Shown in pieces: positions 53,636-62,977 of a stretch of DNA of 64,000 nt. The stretch is from Moorella glycerini (GTDB taxonomy: Bacteria; Bacillota; DSM-521; Neomoorellales; Neomoorellaceae): positions 558,001 to 622,000 of the forward strand of contig NZ_CP046244.1 in the NCBI RefSeq assembly GCF_009735625.1. Reading direction: 5' to 3'. The notes under the pieces are model-generated. The model ran no database searches. It was given only the letters and a program-made list of their open reading frames with translations, and was not told the origin of the DNA. A program made the position numbers and the translations under genes. Within the stretch, counting starts at the first letter, position 1, and each line of letters begins with the position of its first letter.

Positions 53636-54781
53636 TTAATACTTACCATATTCTTCTAAGGCCTCAAGCATGGCAATAAAATTTTCTGGTGGCACGTCTG
53701 GTTGAATATTGTGGACGGTATTAAATACGAACCCTCCTCCGGGAGCGAAAATTTCAATTTGCCTTCGCACTGAATCCTTTACCTGTTGGGGAGTACCATG
53801 AGGTAAGATATTCTGAGTATCTACTCCTCCTCCCCAAAAGGCTATATCATTACCAAATTCTCTCTTTAATTTTGATGCCTCCATATTTTTGGCTGTAAAT
53901 TGAACTGGGTTTAAAATGTCCACCCCTACTTCAATAAGATCAGGAATTAATTCGTAAATGGCTCCGCAACAATGAAGGAAAATTGCCGCCTTAGTCTTAC
54001 TATGGATGAAATCGAATAATTCTTTGTGGCGGGGTTTAATAAGTTTGCGGTACATTTCAGGAGAAATGAGCAAGCTATTCTGAGTGCCCAGATCATCAGC
54101 CTCTTGAACAACCTGGATTAAATCTCCCACTTCCTCTAGAACCCGCGACCAGTATCTCATTTTTATTTCTAACGCTTTATCGAGTATCCTGCTTATTAAC
54201 TCAGGCCGAAGTACCAGATCCATATAAAAGTTTTCAAAACCCCTTAACCAGGCACCAAGTTCCATTATTCCGGCTGAGATACTCGACATTACAATAGCAT
54301 AACCTTGCTCATAAAGTTTCAATGCCCGCTCCCGCAAACCAAGATAGCGATTTTCGTCATCAGGGTCAGGAAAAGTATATTTGTCTATATCCCTGACATC
54401 TTCGACATCCGCCAGGGGATTCTTATACATATCAAAATATAATCCATGGCCCAGAGGCATGCGCCATACAATACCCCATTCATCGGTAAAATAGCGATAA
54501 TGATCGTCTTCTTCAAAGTGCAGCTGCCATTTAGAGGAGTTTTTCGGTGACAGGTTGCGGGTATCCACATTAATTCTTTGCAGAAAATTTTCGCTCGGTG
54601 CCGCTAATTGCTGGACGACATCAAAAATGGGAATCTCTTCTTCTTTCATCCCTATATACTTAAGAACATTTTGATAGGCTATTTTATGAATACCAGTTAT
54701 CAATGAAGCCCCTAAATCAAAAGGCACCCGGTCTGGCTCTTCATGGTTCAGAGCCTTAACTAAACGTTCTCTTGAATTCAT
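53636..54781 (-). CDS. Uroporphyrinogen decarboxylase-family protein (methyltransferase-like) 2
   Basis: 381 aa from ATG 54779-54781 after GGGAGG. UroD/MtaA-fold: NSRERLVKALNHEEPDRVPFDLG at the front, FLHCCGAIYELIPDLIEVGVDILNPVQ near 285, and FWGGGVDTQNILPHG near 330. The H-x-C zinc pair of corrinoid methyltransferases is present (HCC), but the later Cys found in the paralogue (GGGCSTQ) is Val here. These proteins usually transfer methyl groups to or from corrinoid cofactors rather than decarboxylate porphyrins; here a sugar-linked role is implied by the operon. Bracketed by two strong hairpins. Confidence 0.85.
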   Translation of the reverse strand: MNSRERLVKALNHEEPDRVPFDLGASLITGIHKIAYQNVLKYIGMKEEEIPIFDVVQQLAAPSENFLQRINVDTRNLSPKNSSKWQLHFEEDDHYRYFTDEWGIVWRMPLGHGLYFDMYKNPLADVEDVRDIDKYTFPDPDDENRYLGLRERALKLYEQGYAIVMSSISAGIMELGAWLRGFENFYMDLVLRPELISRILDKALEIKMRYWSRVLEEVGDLIQVVQEADDLGTQNSLLISPEMYRKLIKPRHKELFDFIHSKTKAAIFLHCCGAIYELIPDLIEVGVDILNPVQFTAKNMEASKLKREFGNDIAFWGGGVDTQNILPHGTPQQVKDSVRRQIEIFAPGGGFVFNTVHNIQPDVPPENFIAMLEALEEYGKY

Positions 54782-54803
54782 TATTGGCAAGCCTCCCATA
54801 AGG

Positions 54804-54851
54804 AACAGATACTGCCCCCAACCTTAAAGGTATAATGGGGCAGTATCTGTT
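54804..54851 (-). promoter_or_regulatory. Perfect 15-bp hairpin in front of the second UroD-family gene
   Basis: AACAGATACTGCCCC (54804-54818) and GGGGCAGTATCTGTT (54837-54851), whose loop holds a further ACCTT/AAGGT pair. It ends about 22 bases before the ATG; no T-tract follows on the minus strand. The rest of the 211-base gap to rbsD shows only a weaker CCCGG/CCGGG hairpin near 54935. Confidence 0.8.
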
Positions 54852-54992
54852 TATAACTTTACTCCTCAACATCAACTCCAGTAATGTCGCTGATTCTATT
54901 AGCATATCTTCCGGTATCCTGATTCGCCTCTGCCCGGTTTCTTAGCCGGGTTTTCTGTGCCTACTGCCTGAAATAAACCTTTTTCCTGATGC

Positions 54993-55457
54993 CTATTTCA
55001 TTCTATCTTGATAATATGGTGGTACCTTAACTCCTTCCTTATTAAACCATTGCGGTACATCTACCCCGCTGAACAAAAGGATATTACCCCATGGATTGAA
55101 AGCTCCTGTACGAACAATGGCCTTCGCCTTATACGGCATCTCACTTAATACCTTCTCATGGGGAATAGTTTCTAATTTTGCTTCTGCAAAAAGTTCCTTA
55201 ACAGCTTTAAATAAATTAGGGTTAAACTCCTCCATTTCTGCCGCTACAGCAACACGTTCTACAATAAAGTCCTCTTTAATCAAACGAAGTACATGCAGTA
55301 AATCAGGATAATCTTTTTCAAGGGCAAGATCTACTCGGCGAACATTAGACGGTATCGGAAAACCAGCATCACATACTATTAGCAGATCTCCATGACCCAT
55401 ACTTGCAATAACTTCATTTAAATCTTTGTTAAGAATTCGTCCACGTTTCATAGCCAT
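54993..55457 (-). CDS. rbsD: D-ribose pyranase
   Basis: 154 aa, RbsD/FucU family, interconverting pyranose and furanose forms for the kinase. MGHGDLLIVCDAGFPIP contains the catalytic His near residue 22; the C-terminal FNPWGNILLFSGV matches the family's tail. Slightly longer than typical RbsD (about 130). Lies between ribokinase and the second UroD-family gene. FucU-like mutarotation of another sugar is possible. Confidence 0.9.
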   Translation of the reverse strand: MAMKRGRILNKDLNEVIASMGHGDLLIVCDAGFPIPSNVRRVDLALEKDYPDLLHVLRLIKEDFIVERVAVAAEMEEFNPNLFKAVKELFAEAKLETIPHEKVLSEMPYKAKAIVRTGAFNPWGNILLFSGVDVPQWFNKEGVKVPPYYQDRMK

Positions 55458-55549
55458 TTAACCTCCTGTATTCATACATGTATGTTTGCGGAGAATCAAT
55501 ACCCTAATAAGGTATAAAGGTAAACAAAAAACTTAACTTAAAAATATAT

Positions 55550-56461
55550 TCATACAGCATCGACCTCATGGCGATAAGGCAATGCCGGAATTACACCATA
55601 TTTAGTTACAGCCAGCGCCGCCGCCCTAACAGCAAACTCCATAGCCTTCTTTATATCCTTACCTTCAGCCAGAGCCAGGGTTAGGGCAGCACTAAAAGTG
55701 TCACCAGCACCCGTGGTGTCTACTACATCCACCTCTTTACCGGGGATATGATAAATCTCCTCTCCAGTTACCAGTAATGCCCCTTCAGCCCCCAAGGTAA
55801 TTATCACCCTACCAACGCCCTTTGCTAAAATTGCCATGCCAACCTCTTCTATAGGAGAATCATCGTCCGGAGGCAGGCCGGCTAATAGTCTGGCTTCTGT
55901 CTCGTTCGGGATCAAGATGTCAATCTTGGATAGTACTTCACCAGGCAAAGGCTGGTAAGGAGCGGGGTTTAAAAGTACTTGTACCCCGTACCGACGAGCC
56001 AACTGTGCTGTATATGCAACTATTCCCGGCGAAATCTCCAGCTGCATTAAAACCGCTGTGCTGGAGGCTATAATCTCTTCCGCTCGTTCAACATCTTCCG
56101 GAGTTAACATGTTATTGGCACCAGGATCAAGAACGATTATGTTTTGACCGTCATTGTTAACGACAACAAAGCCAACTCCTGTATAACTATCCTTTACCAT
56201 TCTAACAAAACTTGCGTCCACATTTTCCTGGGTATAAAGTTCCAGGGCATTACGGCCATAATAATCGTCTCCTAAACAGGCTACAAAACTCACATCGCCG
56301 CCCAGCCTGGCAATGGCAACTGCCTGGTTGGAACCCTTACCGCCATGAAGGACTTTAAAATTATACCCGATTACTGTTTCTCCGGACACAGGGAATTTGG
56401 CGGTAGACATGGTCATTCCTACCGCATAGCTGCCGACAACCGTAATTTTAGGTTTTGTCAT
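55550..56461 (-). CDS. rbsK: Ribokinase (PfkB family)
   Basis: 303 aa. GGKGSNQAVAIARLGG near 39 and DTTGAGDTFSAALTLALAEG near 250, with catalytic Asp in GAGD, are the two PfkB signatures. Phosphorylates the sugar released by the ABC importer, normally ribose to ribose-5-phosphate. ATG at 56461. Confidence 0.94.
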   Translation of the reverse strand: MTKPKITVVGSYAVGMTMSTAKFPVSGETVIGYNFKVLHGGKGSNQAVAIARLGGDVSFVACLGDDYYGRNALELYTQENVDASFVRMVKDSYTGVGFVVVNNDGQNIIVLDPGANNMLTPEDVERAEEIIASSTAVLMQLEISPGIVAYTAQLARRYGVQVLLNPAPYQPLPGEVLSKIDILIPNETEARLLAGLPPDDDSPIEEVGMAILAKGVGRVIITLGAEGALLVTGEEIYHIPGKEVDVVDTTGAGDTFSAALTLALAEGKDIKKAMEFAVRAAALAVTKYGVIPALPYRHEVDAV

Positions 56462-56494
56462 CCCATCACCTTCTTGGATTTTAACTTTGGCTTT

Positions 56495-57715
56495 TTAATA
56501 ACACCTATTTCTTTGGACTGTATTAACCATGGCTAAAATTTTTTCTGTAGATACGCCGGGTTGAATATTATGATCCTGGGCAAAGATGTACCCCCCTCCG
56601 CGCCCAAAGATGCGCAGCATTGTCACCACTTCTTTTTCTACGTCAGCTATGCTACCAAAAGTCAGGGTGGTCTGGGTTGAACAGCCACCTCCCCAAAAAG
56701 TTATATGACGGCCGTATTCTTTCTTTAAATTTGCAGGATCCATCTTAGCGGCGCTTAACTGTACGGGATTTAAAATATCAACGCCGGCTTCAATTAAATC
56801 GGGGATCAGATCATAGACACTGCCACAACTGTGTAAGAAAATATAGGCATCCGGCTTCCTCTCCTTAACAAAATGGAAAAGCCGTTGATGGTAAGGTTTG
56901 AATACTTCCCTATATATAGCTGGGGAAATAATAGTGTTGTTTTGCATACCCAGGTCGTCATGAAAGGCGAAGATCTGGACATACTTACCTACCGCGTTCA
57001 AATATCCTTCCAGAAATTTTAAATATGCTGAGGTGAGTTTTTCTAGATAATACAACACAAGTTCGCGATCGCTATAAATCCTGATTAGAAAGTCCTCATA
57101 ACCGAAATCCTTGATGCCTTTCTCAAAAATGCTTACGGCTGTATTGCCAAGGATGGCATAATCCGTCTGCTCATAAAGCTCCCGGGCCTTGTTAGCTAAA
57201 TAATTCTCTTCTTCGGCACTTAAAAAAGGAAATTCATGTTGATCAATATCGCTATATGACGTAGCACCCTTCAATGGATGGTAAATCTCTTCAAAATAAT
57301 AGCTACCCTGGGGCCTGACGGCAGTGATAATGCCATTGGCATTGCGAATGCCCTCACTGCCGTCTGCCAGCAGGACCGGATTGAAGTCCGCCGGCACCTC
57401 ACAGGAAGAACCATCCATCAAGGACCCTTCTTTCCAGGACGTGATTGCCAATCCAAGGGATGGGCGCAGGCGATGCAACCCTATAACATCACACCCCCAA
57501 AAACGCCTTATCCTCTCATCAGGCTCGGCCAGCAATTGTTTAACATCAAAAACCCTGGCCTTGCCATCATAGCCCAAATATTGTAAGAGCTGATTATAGA
57601 CAATAGCGCTTATTCCAGTTGAAGAACGTGTCCCTCCCAGGTCGACAGGTACCATGTCAGCTTCTTCATGACGTAGGGCCATTAAAACACGCTGGCGCGA
57701 AGTTAAAGCAGTCAC
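56495..57715 (-). CDS. Uroporphyrinogen decarboxylase-family protein (methyltransferase-like) 1
   Basis: 406 aa paralogue of the protein at 53636. TSRQRVLMALRHEEADMVPVDLGG at the start, FLHSCGSVYDLIPDLIEAGVDILNPVQ near 290, FWGGGCSTQTTLTFG near 335. Here the H-x-C plus later Cys set expected for a zinc-dependent corrinoid methyltransferase is complete. Sits between the LacI regulator and ribokinase genes with 18- and 33-base gaps. Demethylation of an O-methyl sugar is one hypothesis; true porphyrin decarboxylation is unlikely in this setting. Confidence 0.85.
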   Translation of the reverse strand: MTALTSRQRVLMALRHEEADMVPVDLGGTRSSTGISAIVYNQLLQYLGYDGKARVFDVKQLLAEPDERIRRFWGCDVIGLHRLRPSLGLAITSWKEGSLMDGSSCEVPADFNPVLLADGSEGIRNANGIITAVRPQGSYYFEEIYHPLKGATSYSDIDQHEFPFLSAEEENYLANKARELYEQTDYAILGNTAVSIFEKGIKDFGYEDFLIRIYSDRELVLYYLEKLTSAYLKFLEGYLNAVGKYVQIFAFHDDLGMQNNTIISPAIYREVFKPYHQRLFHFVKERKPDAYIFLHSCGSVYDLIPDLIEAGVDILNPVQLSAAKMDPANLKKEYGRHITFWGGGCSTQTTLTFGSIADVEKEVVTMLRIFGRGGGYIFAQDHNIQPGVSTEKILAMVNTVQRNRCY

Positions 57716-57733
57716 TGTCTCATCTCCTGTCGG

Positions 57734-58795
57734 TCAGGCAATTTTACCAGGGTCCGTTATCTGCCCTGGTTGTTCTTCCGGTATTACCGATTTAACGCTT
57801 TCACGGATTATCAGTTTAGCATCAAACACCAGTCGTTTCTCTGGCTGTTCTTCACCATTAATGGCCATGAGCAGCATCTCGGTCGCTTTTACCCCCATCT
57901 GGTAAGAAGGTATCTCCACTGTCGTTAAGGGTGGCTCCATGGTTTCAGTTAAAAAGATGTTATCATACCCTACCAGGGAGACATCGCTTGGTATTTTGAG
58001 CCCGTATTCCTTTAAAGCCCGCTGCGCACCCAGAGCCATGAGGTCGTTGGCAGCAAAGATAGCGGTAAACTTACTGGTGCCCTTTTCCAGTAAATCCTTG
58101 ATAATCTGGTAACCGCTATTCATTTTGTAGTCCCCTTCGACGATCAGGCTGTAATCCGGCGCTATAGCAGCTTCTTGCAGGGCTTTTAAAAAACCCTGCA
58201 GGCGATGGCGCGCGTTGGTGGTTTTTTGGGGACCGGAAATAAAAACGATCTTCCGGTGCCCTTTTTGAATGAGGTGTTTTGTAGCCTGGTAGGCACCATC
58301 AATGTTGGCAAAATATACACCCGGTACATCATCGAGTTCCTCAATATACCTCTCGATCAGGACGTACGGATATTTTTGCTGGCGGAGGCGGAAGAATATA
58401 GGATGGTACTCGATATTGTTTTGGGTCGTGAAAATAATGCCGTCCACAAATTTTTCCTGGAAGACCCTGATGTAGTTCTCTTCTTTTAAAGGATCGCCAT
58501 CTGTGTTGGCCAGAACAAGTTGATAACCGTATCTGTTGGCCGTATCCTCAACACCCCTGGCCAATTCGGGGAAAAAGGGGTTGCATATATCAGGAATGAC
58601 CAGGGCGATGGTATTGGTCCTCCTGGTAATCATGCTTCGCGCTATAGTGTTGGGACGATAGTTCATCTCGTCCATAATTTTTAACACTCGCTGACGGGTT
58701 TCCTCGCTGATGCCTTCGTCTTTATGATTAATTACCCTGGAAACCGTCGTTATGGAAACATTTGCCAGTTTGGCAACATCTCTGATCGTTACCAC
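57734..58795 (-). CDS. LacI-family transcription regulator 1
   Basis: 353 aa: HTH at the N-terminus (TIRDVAKLANVSITTVSRVINHK) with the LacI hinge, then a periplasmic-binding-like sugar domain. GTG start at 58793-58795. Encoded within the sugar operon after rbsA, so likely autoregulated; operator boxes lie upstream of rbsB at 62579-62670. Confidence 0.94.
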   Translation of the reverse strand: MVTIRDVAKLANVSITTVSRVINHKDEGISEETRQRVLKIMDEMNYRPNTIARSMITRRTNTIALVIPDICNPFFPELARGVEDTANRYGYQLVLANTDGDPLKEENYIRVFQEKFVDGIIFTTQNNIEYHPIFFRLRQQKYPYVLIERYIEELDDVPGVYFANIDGAYQATKHLIQKGHRKIVFISGPQKTTNARHRLQGFLKALQEAAIAPDYSLIVEGDYKMNSGYQIIKDLLEKGTSKFTAIFAANDLMALGAQRALKEYGLKIPSDVSLVGYDNIFLTETMEPPLTTVEIPSYQMGVKATEMLLMAINGEEQPEKRLVFDAKLIIRESVKSVIPEEQPGQITDPGKIA

Positions 58796-58827
58796 TTTTC
58801 GTCTTCAACCTCTGCTTTAAATTAATT

Positions 58828-60327
58828 TTAGACTTCCATACCCGCAGCCAGACGCATGATCTTCTCTTCGCTGGCGTCTTTAATTTTTAACTCACCGGTA
58901 ATGGTGCCTTCATGCATGACGACAATCCTGTCGCAGATAGCCAGTAATTCAGGTAGCTCCGAAGAAATTAAGATTATTCCTATCCCCTCCCGGGTCAGCT
59001 CATCTAAAATTGAATGGATCTCAGCTTTAGCACCCACATCGATCCCCCGTGTCGGCTCATCGCAAATCAAAATCCGCGGTTTTTGGGCTAACCAGCGGGC
59101 AATAATAACTTTTTGTTGGTTCCCTCCGCTGAGATTGGTTATTAGTTGAAGGGGGGAGGCCACCTTAATATTAAGCCTGGCCACAAGCTCCTGGAAAAGT
59201 TTTCTGATGCGACCTGCCCGTAAAAAACCAATTGTACTGGCTTCGTCAAGGGCCACGATAATCAAATTATCCTTTACCGTCATTAGGGGTACAATACCTT
59301 CGTCACGACGGTTTTCGGATATCAGCCCGATGCGGTTTTTAATGGCATCAATGGGGCTTTTTATTTTTTTTATCCGGCCATCAATGTATATTTCACCTGC
59401 ATCGAAACCATCCAGGCCGAAAATAGCCCGCATTACTTCAGTTCGTCCGGCGCCTTGAAATCCGGCAAATCCTAAAATCTCTCCTTCATACAAGTCAAAA
59501 CTGATATCGTGGAAGGTCCCTTTACGGCTTAAATGTTTAACCTCCAGTATTTTGTTAGCCTTTACATCCTTCCCCCTGGTCACCGTCTTTTTTATCTCCC
59601 GGCCGACCATCATATTAATAATTTTATCGGCATCAGTTTCCCTGGCCTCAAGGGTACCGATATACCTGCCGTCCCGCAGGACAGTAATCCTGTCAGCTAT
59701 CTCAAAAACTTCTTCCAGCCGGTGGGAGACGTAAAGAATGCTTAATTCCTGTTCCTGCCGCAGGCGTTTTAAAAGGGAAAATAAAGTATCTTTTTGGTTG
59801 GTGGTTAAGGCAGCCGTGGGTTCATCTAAAATTAAAAGCCTGGGTTTCCGGTAAATAACCCGTGCTATTTGGACTAACGATTGCTCGGCAATACTTAAAT
59901 TCTCCACTAGCTCTCGGGGATCATTTTTCATATTAAACAAAGCTAAAAGCTCTCGCGCTTCTTCTTCCATTGCATGCCAGTCCAGCAAACCGTTATTTAA
60001 CTTCAATTTGGGACCCAAAAATATGTTGGCGGCTACAGTCATATTTTTGCAAAGGGGTATCTCCTGGTAGGCTACGCCAATACCCAGCTCTTCTGCGTGT
60101 AATGGGGATAAGATCTTTTCTATACGGCCATCGAATAAAATTTGGCCCCCATCGGGCTGGTAAACGCCGCCACAGATATTAATTAAAGTCGACTTGCCGG
60201 CACCATTCTCACCGCATAAACAGTGAATCTCCCCTTTCTTAATCGTAAAAGATACGTCATCAAGGGCGACCACGCCGGGGAAGTGTTTGGTAATATGCCG
60301 GAGTTCAACTAGGTTTCCCGCTTGCAT
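58828..60327 (-). CDS. rbsA: Ribose-type ABC importer ATPase
   Basis: 499 aa duplicated ABC ATPase. Domain 1: Walker A GENGAGKST, signature LSIAEQSLVQIARV; domain 2: FQGAGRTE in the Walker A position, signature LSGGNQQKVIIARWL, DEPTRGIDVG. Standard sugar (CUT2) importer subunit; begins 14 bases after rbsC. Confidence 0.95.
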   Translation of the reverse strand: MQAGNLVELRHITKHFPGVVALDDVSFTIKKGEIHCLCGENGAGKSTLINICGGVYQPDGGQILFDGRIEKILSPLHAEELGIGVAYQEIPLCKNMTVAANIFLGPKLKLNNGLLDWHAMEEEARELLALFNMKNDPRELVENLSIAEQSLVQIARVIYRKPRLLILDEPTAALTTNQKDTLFSLLKRLRQEQELSILYVSHRLEEVFEIADRITVLRDGRYIGTLEARETDADKIINMMVGREIKKTVTRGKDVKANKILEVKHLSRKGTFHDISFDLYEGEILGFAGFQGAGRTEVMRAIFGLDGFDAGEIYIDGRIKKIKSPIDAIKNRIGLISENRRDEGIVPLMTVKDNLIIVALDEASTIGFLRAGRIRKLFQELVARLNIKVASPLQLITNLSGGNQQKVIIARWLAQKPRILICDEPTRGIDVGAKAEIHSILDELTREGIGIILISSELPELLAICDRIVVMHEGTITGELKIKDASEEKIMRLAAGMEV

Positions 60328-60341
60328 GACACCTTCCCTGC

Positions 60342-61328
60342 CTACTTTTTATTTTTCGTCAGCCACGTATCAGCCAGAACAGCAATGAGTATGACCACAC
60401 CGATAAAAGCTTCTTGATAATACGCTTCCACCCCTAACAGGACCATGCCGTTGCGCACGACGCCCATAATGGCAGCTCCTAAGAGTGTCCCGAGAATTGT
60501 TCCTTTACCGCCAAAAAGGTTGGTCCCGCCGATAATTACAGCGGCAATTACATCCATTTCCCGTCCGGCTCCAGCCGTAGCGGCAACCGAATTTAAATGA
60601 GCCAGGCCAATAATCCCTGCCAGGGCCGCCATAGCCCCCGCCAGGACGAAACTTGCTATTTTTATGCCGTCAACATTAATACCTGCCAGCCTGGCAGCGT
60701 TTTTATTGCCACCAACAGCGTAAACTTTAAAACCGAAGGTGGTTCTACTTAAAACGATAAAGGCGAGCAAATTTAACAGCAGCATAATTATGATCTGGAC
60801 GGGAATAACACCGCCAAGGCTCTGTCCCAGGAAAAATACCCAGTTATGGGTATCGGGAAATTCACTGATGGGCCACCCATGGGAAATGGCATAGGCTCCC
60901 CCGCGGGCTAACTGGAGCATGCTCAAAGTAACGATAAAAGAAGGTATCTTGCCTTTTGTGCTTATGATACCGTTTATAAAACCCAGGCCTACACCCGTAA
61001 GCATGGCTAACAAAAAGGCCAGGGTAGCCGCATAACCGTTATGCAAAAGATATCCGGCTATAATGGCTGCAAGCCCATAAATAGAGCCAACCGACAGATC
61101 GATTTCGGCACTGATTATTACAAAAGTCATCCCGATAGCCATAATGCTGATCTCGGAAAACTGGCGTACCACATTAATTAAGTTCGTCGGCTCACGGAAG
61201 TTACTCGTAAGTACAGAGAGGATTAAACAAATGACCACCAGTACCAACAAAATACCTAGCTCTTGGAAATTTATTTTCGTTGCCCTGCCAACAGGAGTTG
61301 CTCCAGTTGATTTTTTTGTCATTAGCAT
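60342..61328 (-). CDS. rbsC: Ribose-type ABC importer permease
   Basis: About 328 aa, many hydrophobic helices and the CUT2 permease pattern EIDLSVGSIYGLAAIIAG and GRTTFGFKVYAVGGNKNAARLAGI-like region (LSRTTFGFKVYAVGGN). I use ATG 61326-61328, which follows GGGGTGGAAAG; the frame is open to 61388 with non-conserved residues. Confidence 0.93.
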   Translation of the reverse strand: MLMTKKSTGATPVGRATKINFQELGILLVLVVICLILSVLTSNFREPTNLINVVRQFSEISIMAIGMTFVIISAEIDLSVGSIYGLAAIIAGYLLHNGYAATLAFLLAMLTGVGLGFINGIISTKGKIPSFIVTLSMLQLARGGAYAISHGWPISEFPDTHNWVFFLGQSLGGVIPVQIIIMLLLNLLAFIVLSRTTFGFKVYAVGGNKNAARLAGINVDGIKIASFVLAGAMAALAGIIGLAHLNSVAATAGAGREMDVIAAVIIGGTNLFGGKGTILGTLLGAAIMGVVRNGMVLLGVEAYYQEAFIGVVILIAVLADTWLTKNKK

Positions 61329-61404
61329 CAACTTTCCACCCCGGTTTCCTGATTGGGCTGGCAGCCCGGCAATCTTCGGCCAGGCCACCAGCCCATTTCC
61401 CAGA

Positions 61405-62403
61405 TTATTCCTTACGATTTAAATAATCCTGGACGTTTTCTTTAGTAACAATTTCGACGCCAGTATTGATATTGACGGGCGAAATATCCTTCGTTTTCTT
61501 TAGATACAGCATATGAATAGGAAAGTAGCCCTGCAGATAGGGATTTTGTCCTATCGTCACCTGCATGGCACCGTTGGCGATGTGTTTTAAAGTACCAGGA
61601 GTAAGATCAAAACCGCCGCCTAAAACCTTACCATTTAAATTTTTCGTTTGGATAAAAGTACCGATAGCTTCGGAGTAAACATCAACACCGAGGAAGGCTT
61701 TAACATCCTTATTAGCTGTATAAGCGTTTTCAATCACGCCGTAAGCCTTGGATAAATCGCTGGTAATATCAATTATATTGACTAACTGGATATTGGGAAA
61801 TTCTTTCTGGGCCCTCTTGATACCAGCAATGCGTGCTTCCAGGGCCGTATGGCCGGGCGCACAGGTAGTTATAATATATTTGCCTTCTCCTTTCATATAC
61901 TTTTCAAATATTAATTTACCTAGGATATAACCAGATTGCTCCAAATCCTGACCCACAAAAGCGTCGCGGCCACAATCCGGTGCGTCCGTATTAAAGGCAA
62001 CGGTTGGAATACCTTTTTCCTTAGCTTTCTTTATAGGCCTGTCAAAGGCTTTGGGGTCCGGAGCCGTAAAAGCAATACCATCATAACCAGCATCCACAGC
62101 CGACTCCAACATATTTACTTCCTGAGCAACGTCAAAAGTTTTGGGACCCATAAACTTAACTTCTACGCCCAACTGTTTAGCAGCATCCTGAGCCGCCCGG
62201 TCCATTACCGAAAAGAATGAGTTACCAGTATCGTGAATAATCATAGCAAATTTTAATTTCTTGGTAGATGTAGAAGAGGCATTTTCTTGGCTTTTCTGAC
62301 CTTCTAGCTGCGATTTGCCAGCAGACTGGTTACTCTGCCCACAGCCCGAAAGAAACAGGAAAGAAAGAACGAGCACCCCCAACAAAATCAATAACTTTTT
62401 CAT
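61405..62403 (-). CDS. rbsB: Ribose-type ABC importer substrate-binding lipoprotein
   Basis: 332 aa. Signal peptide with lipobox LFLSGC (Cys 21), Ser/Gln-rich linker, then the type I binding fold (FAMIIHDTGNSFFSVMDRAAQDAAKQLGVEV). First gene of the operon; strong RBS (AAAGGAGGA) before the ATG at 62403. The sugar bound is not certain: ribose is the default for CUT2 systems. Confidence 0.94.
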   Translation of the reverse strand: MKKLLILLGVLVLSFLFLSGCGQSNQSAGKSQLEGQKSQENASSTSTKKLKFAMIIHDTGNSFFSVMDRAAQDAAKQLGVEVKFMGPKTFDVAQEVNMLESAVDAGYDGIAFTAPDPKAFDRPIKKAKEKGIPTVAFNTDAPDCGRDAFVGQDLEQSGYILGKLIFEKYMKGEGKYIITTCAPGHTALEARIAGIKRAQKEFPNIQLVNIIDITSDLSKAYGVIENAYTANKDVKAFLGVDVYSEAIGTFIQTKNLNGKVLGGGFDLTPGTLKHIANGAMQVTIGQNPYLQGYFPIHMLYLKKTKDISPVNINTGVEIVTKENVQDYLNRKE

Positions 62404-62977
62404 TCTTATCCTCCTTTCTCAATTTCAAGCACTAGCCCGTCATGTAGATTTTAAAACCCTCTACTTTATAACCATCTGTGTCCTCGTTGCTCGCCCTATC
62501 ACCTCCTTAATAGATAAATTGTATTCCAATTAAAGGCCAATTCGCCTTTTATTGGCTACCTTTTGACTAAGGTACATAAAACGGTTTCTTCTATTGTTTT
62601 GTTACCTTTTTATGCTATTTATATAAAGCTATGATATCATATTAAGTGAACGTTTTACTAAACCGTTTTCGTAATAATGTATTCGACGCTTTCAATAAAA
62701 TTCCTCCTTCCATCTATAATTTTTTTAATTTATAAAAAGCCTTACCTATACCCGGCCAGTATCCTTCAGAAACCTGGTGTTAGTTACCGCCTGAAAGTAG
62801 TATGTTGTTAAAGGTCACAAAGACCTGACGTGCATCGCCACCATTTGACCGCGTTGCTGCCATGAAAACCCCACTCACGAAATCGAAATACTGCAGCAAA
62901 CAAACAGTTTTTATTTGCCTCTAAGACTACCTTTATTTAATGCCAATCCTCCAGTGCCATACGAATGGCATGGCTCT
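62404..62977 (-). promoter_or_regulatory. Promoter/operator region of the sugar operon
   Basis: 574 AT-rich bases between rbsB and the second LacI gene. LacI-type boxes: AAACGGTTT (62579-62587), GAACGTTTT (62648-62656) and AAACCGTTTT (62660-62669), plus a weaker one near 62685. On the minus strand TTCACT, 17 bases, TTTATA (about 62645-62617) is a plausible promoter between the box pair and the single box. An isolated AAGGAGGTGATA near 62505 has no start codon at a useful distance. From 62740 on I see nothing specific. Confidence 0.65.
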
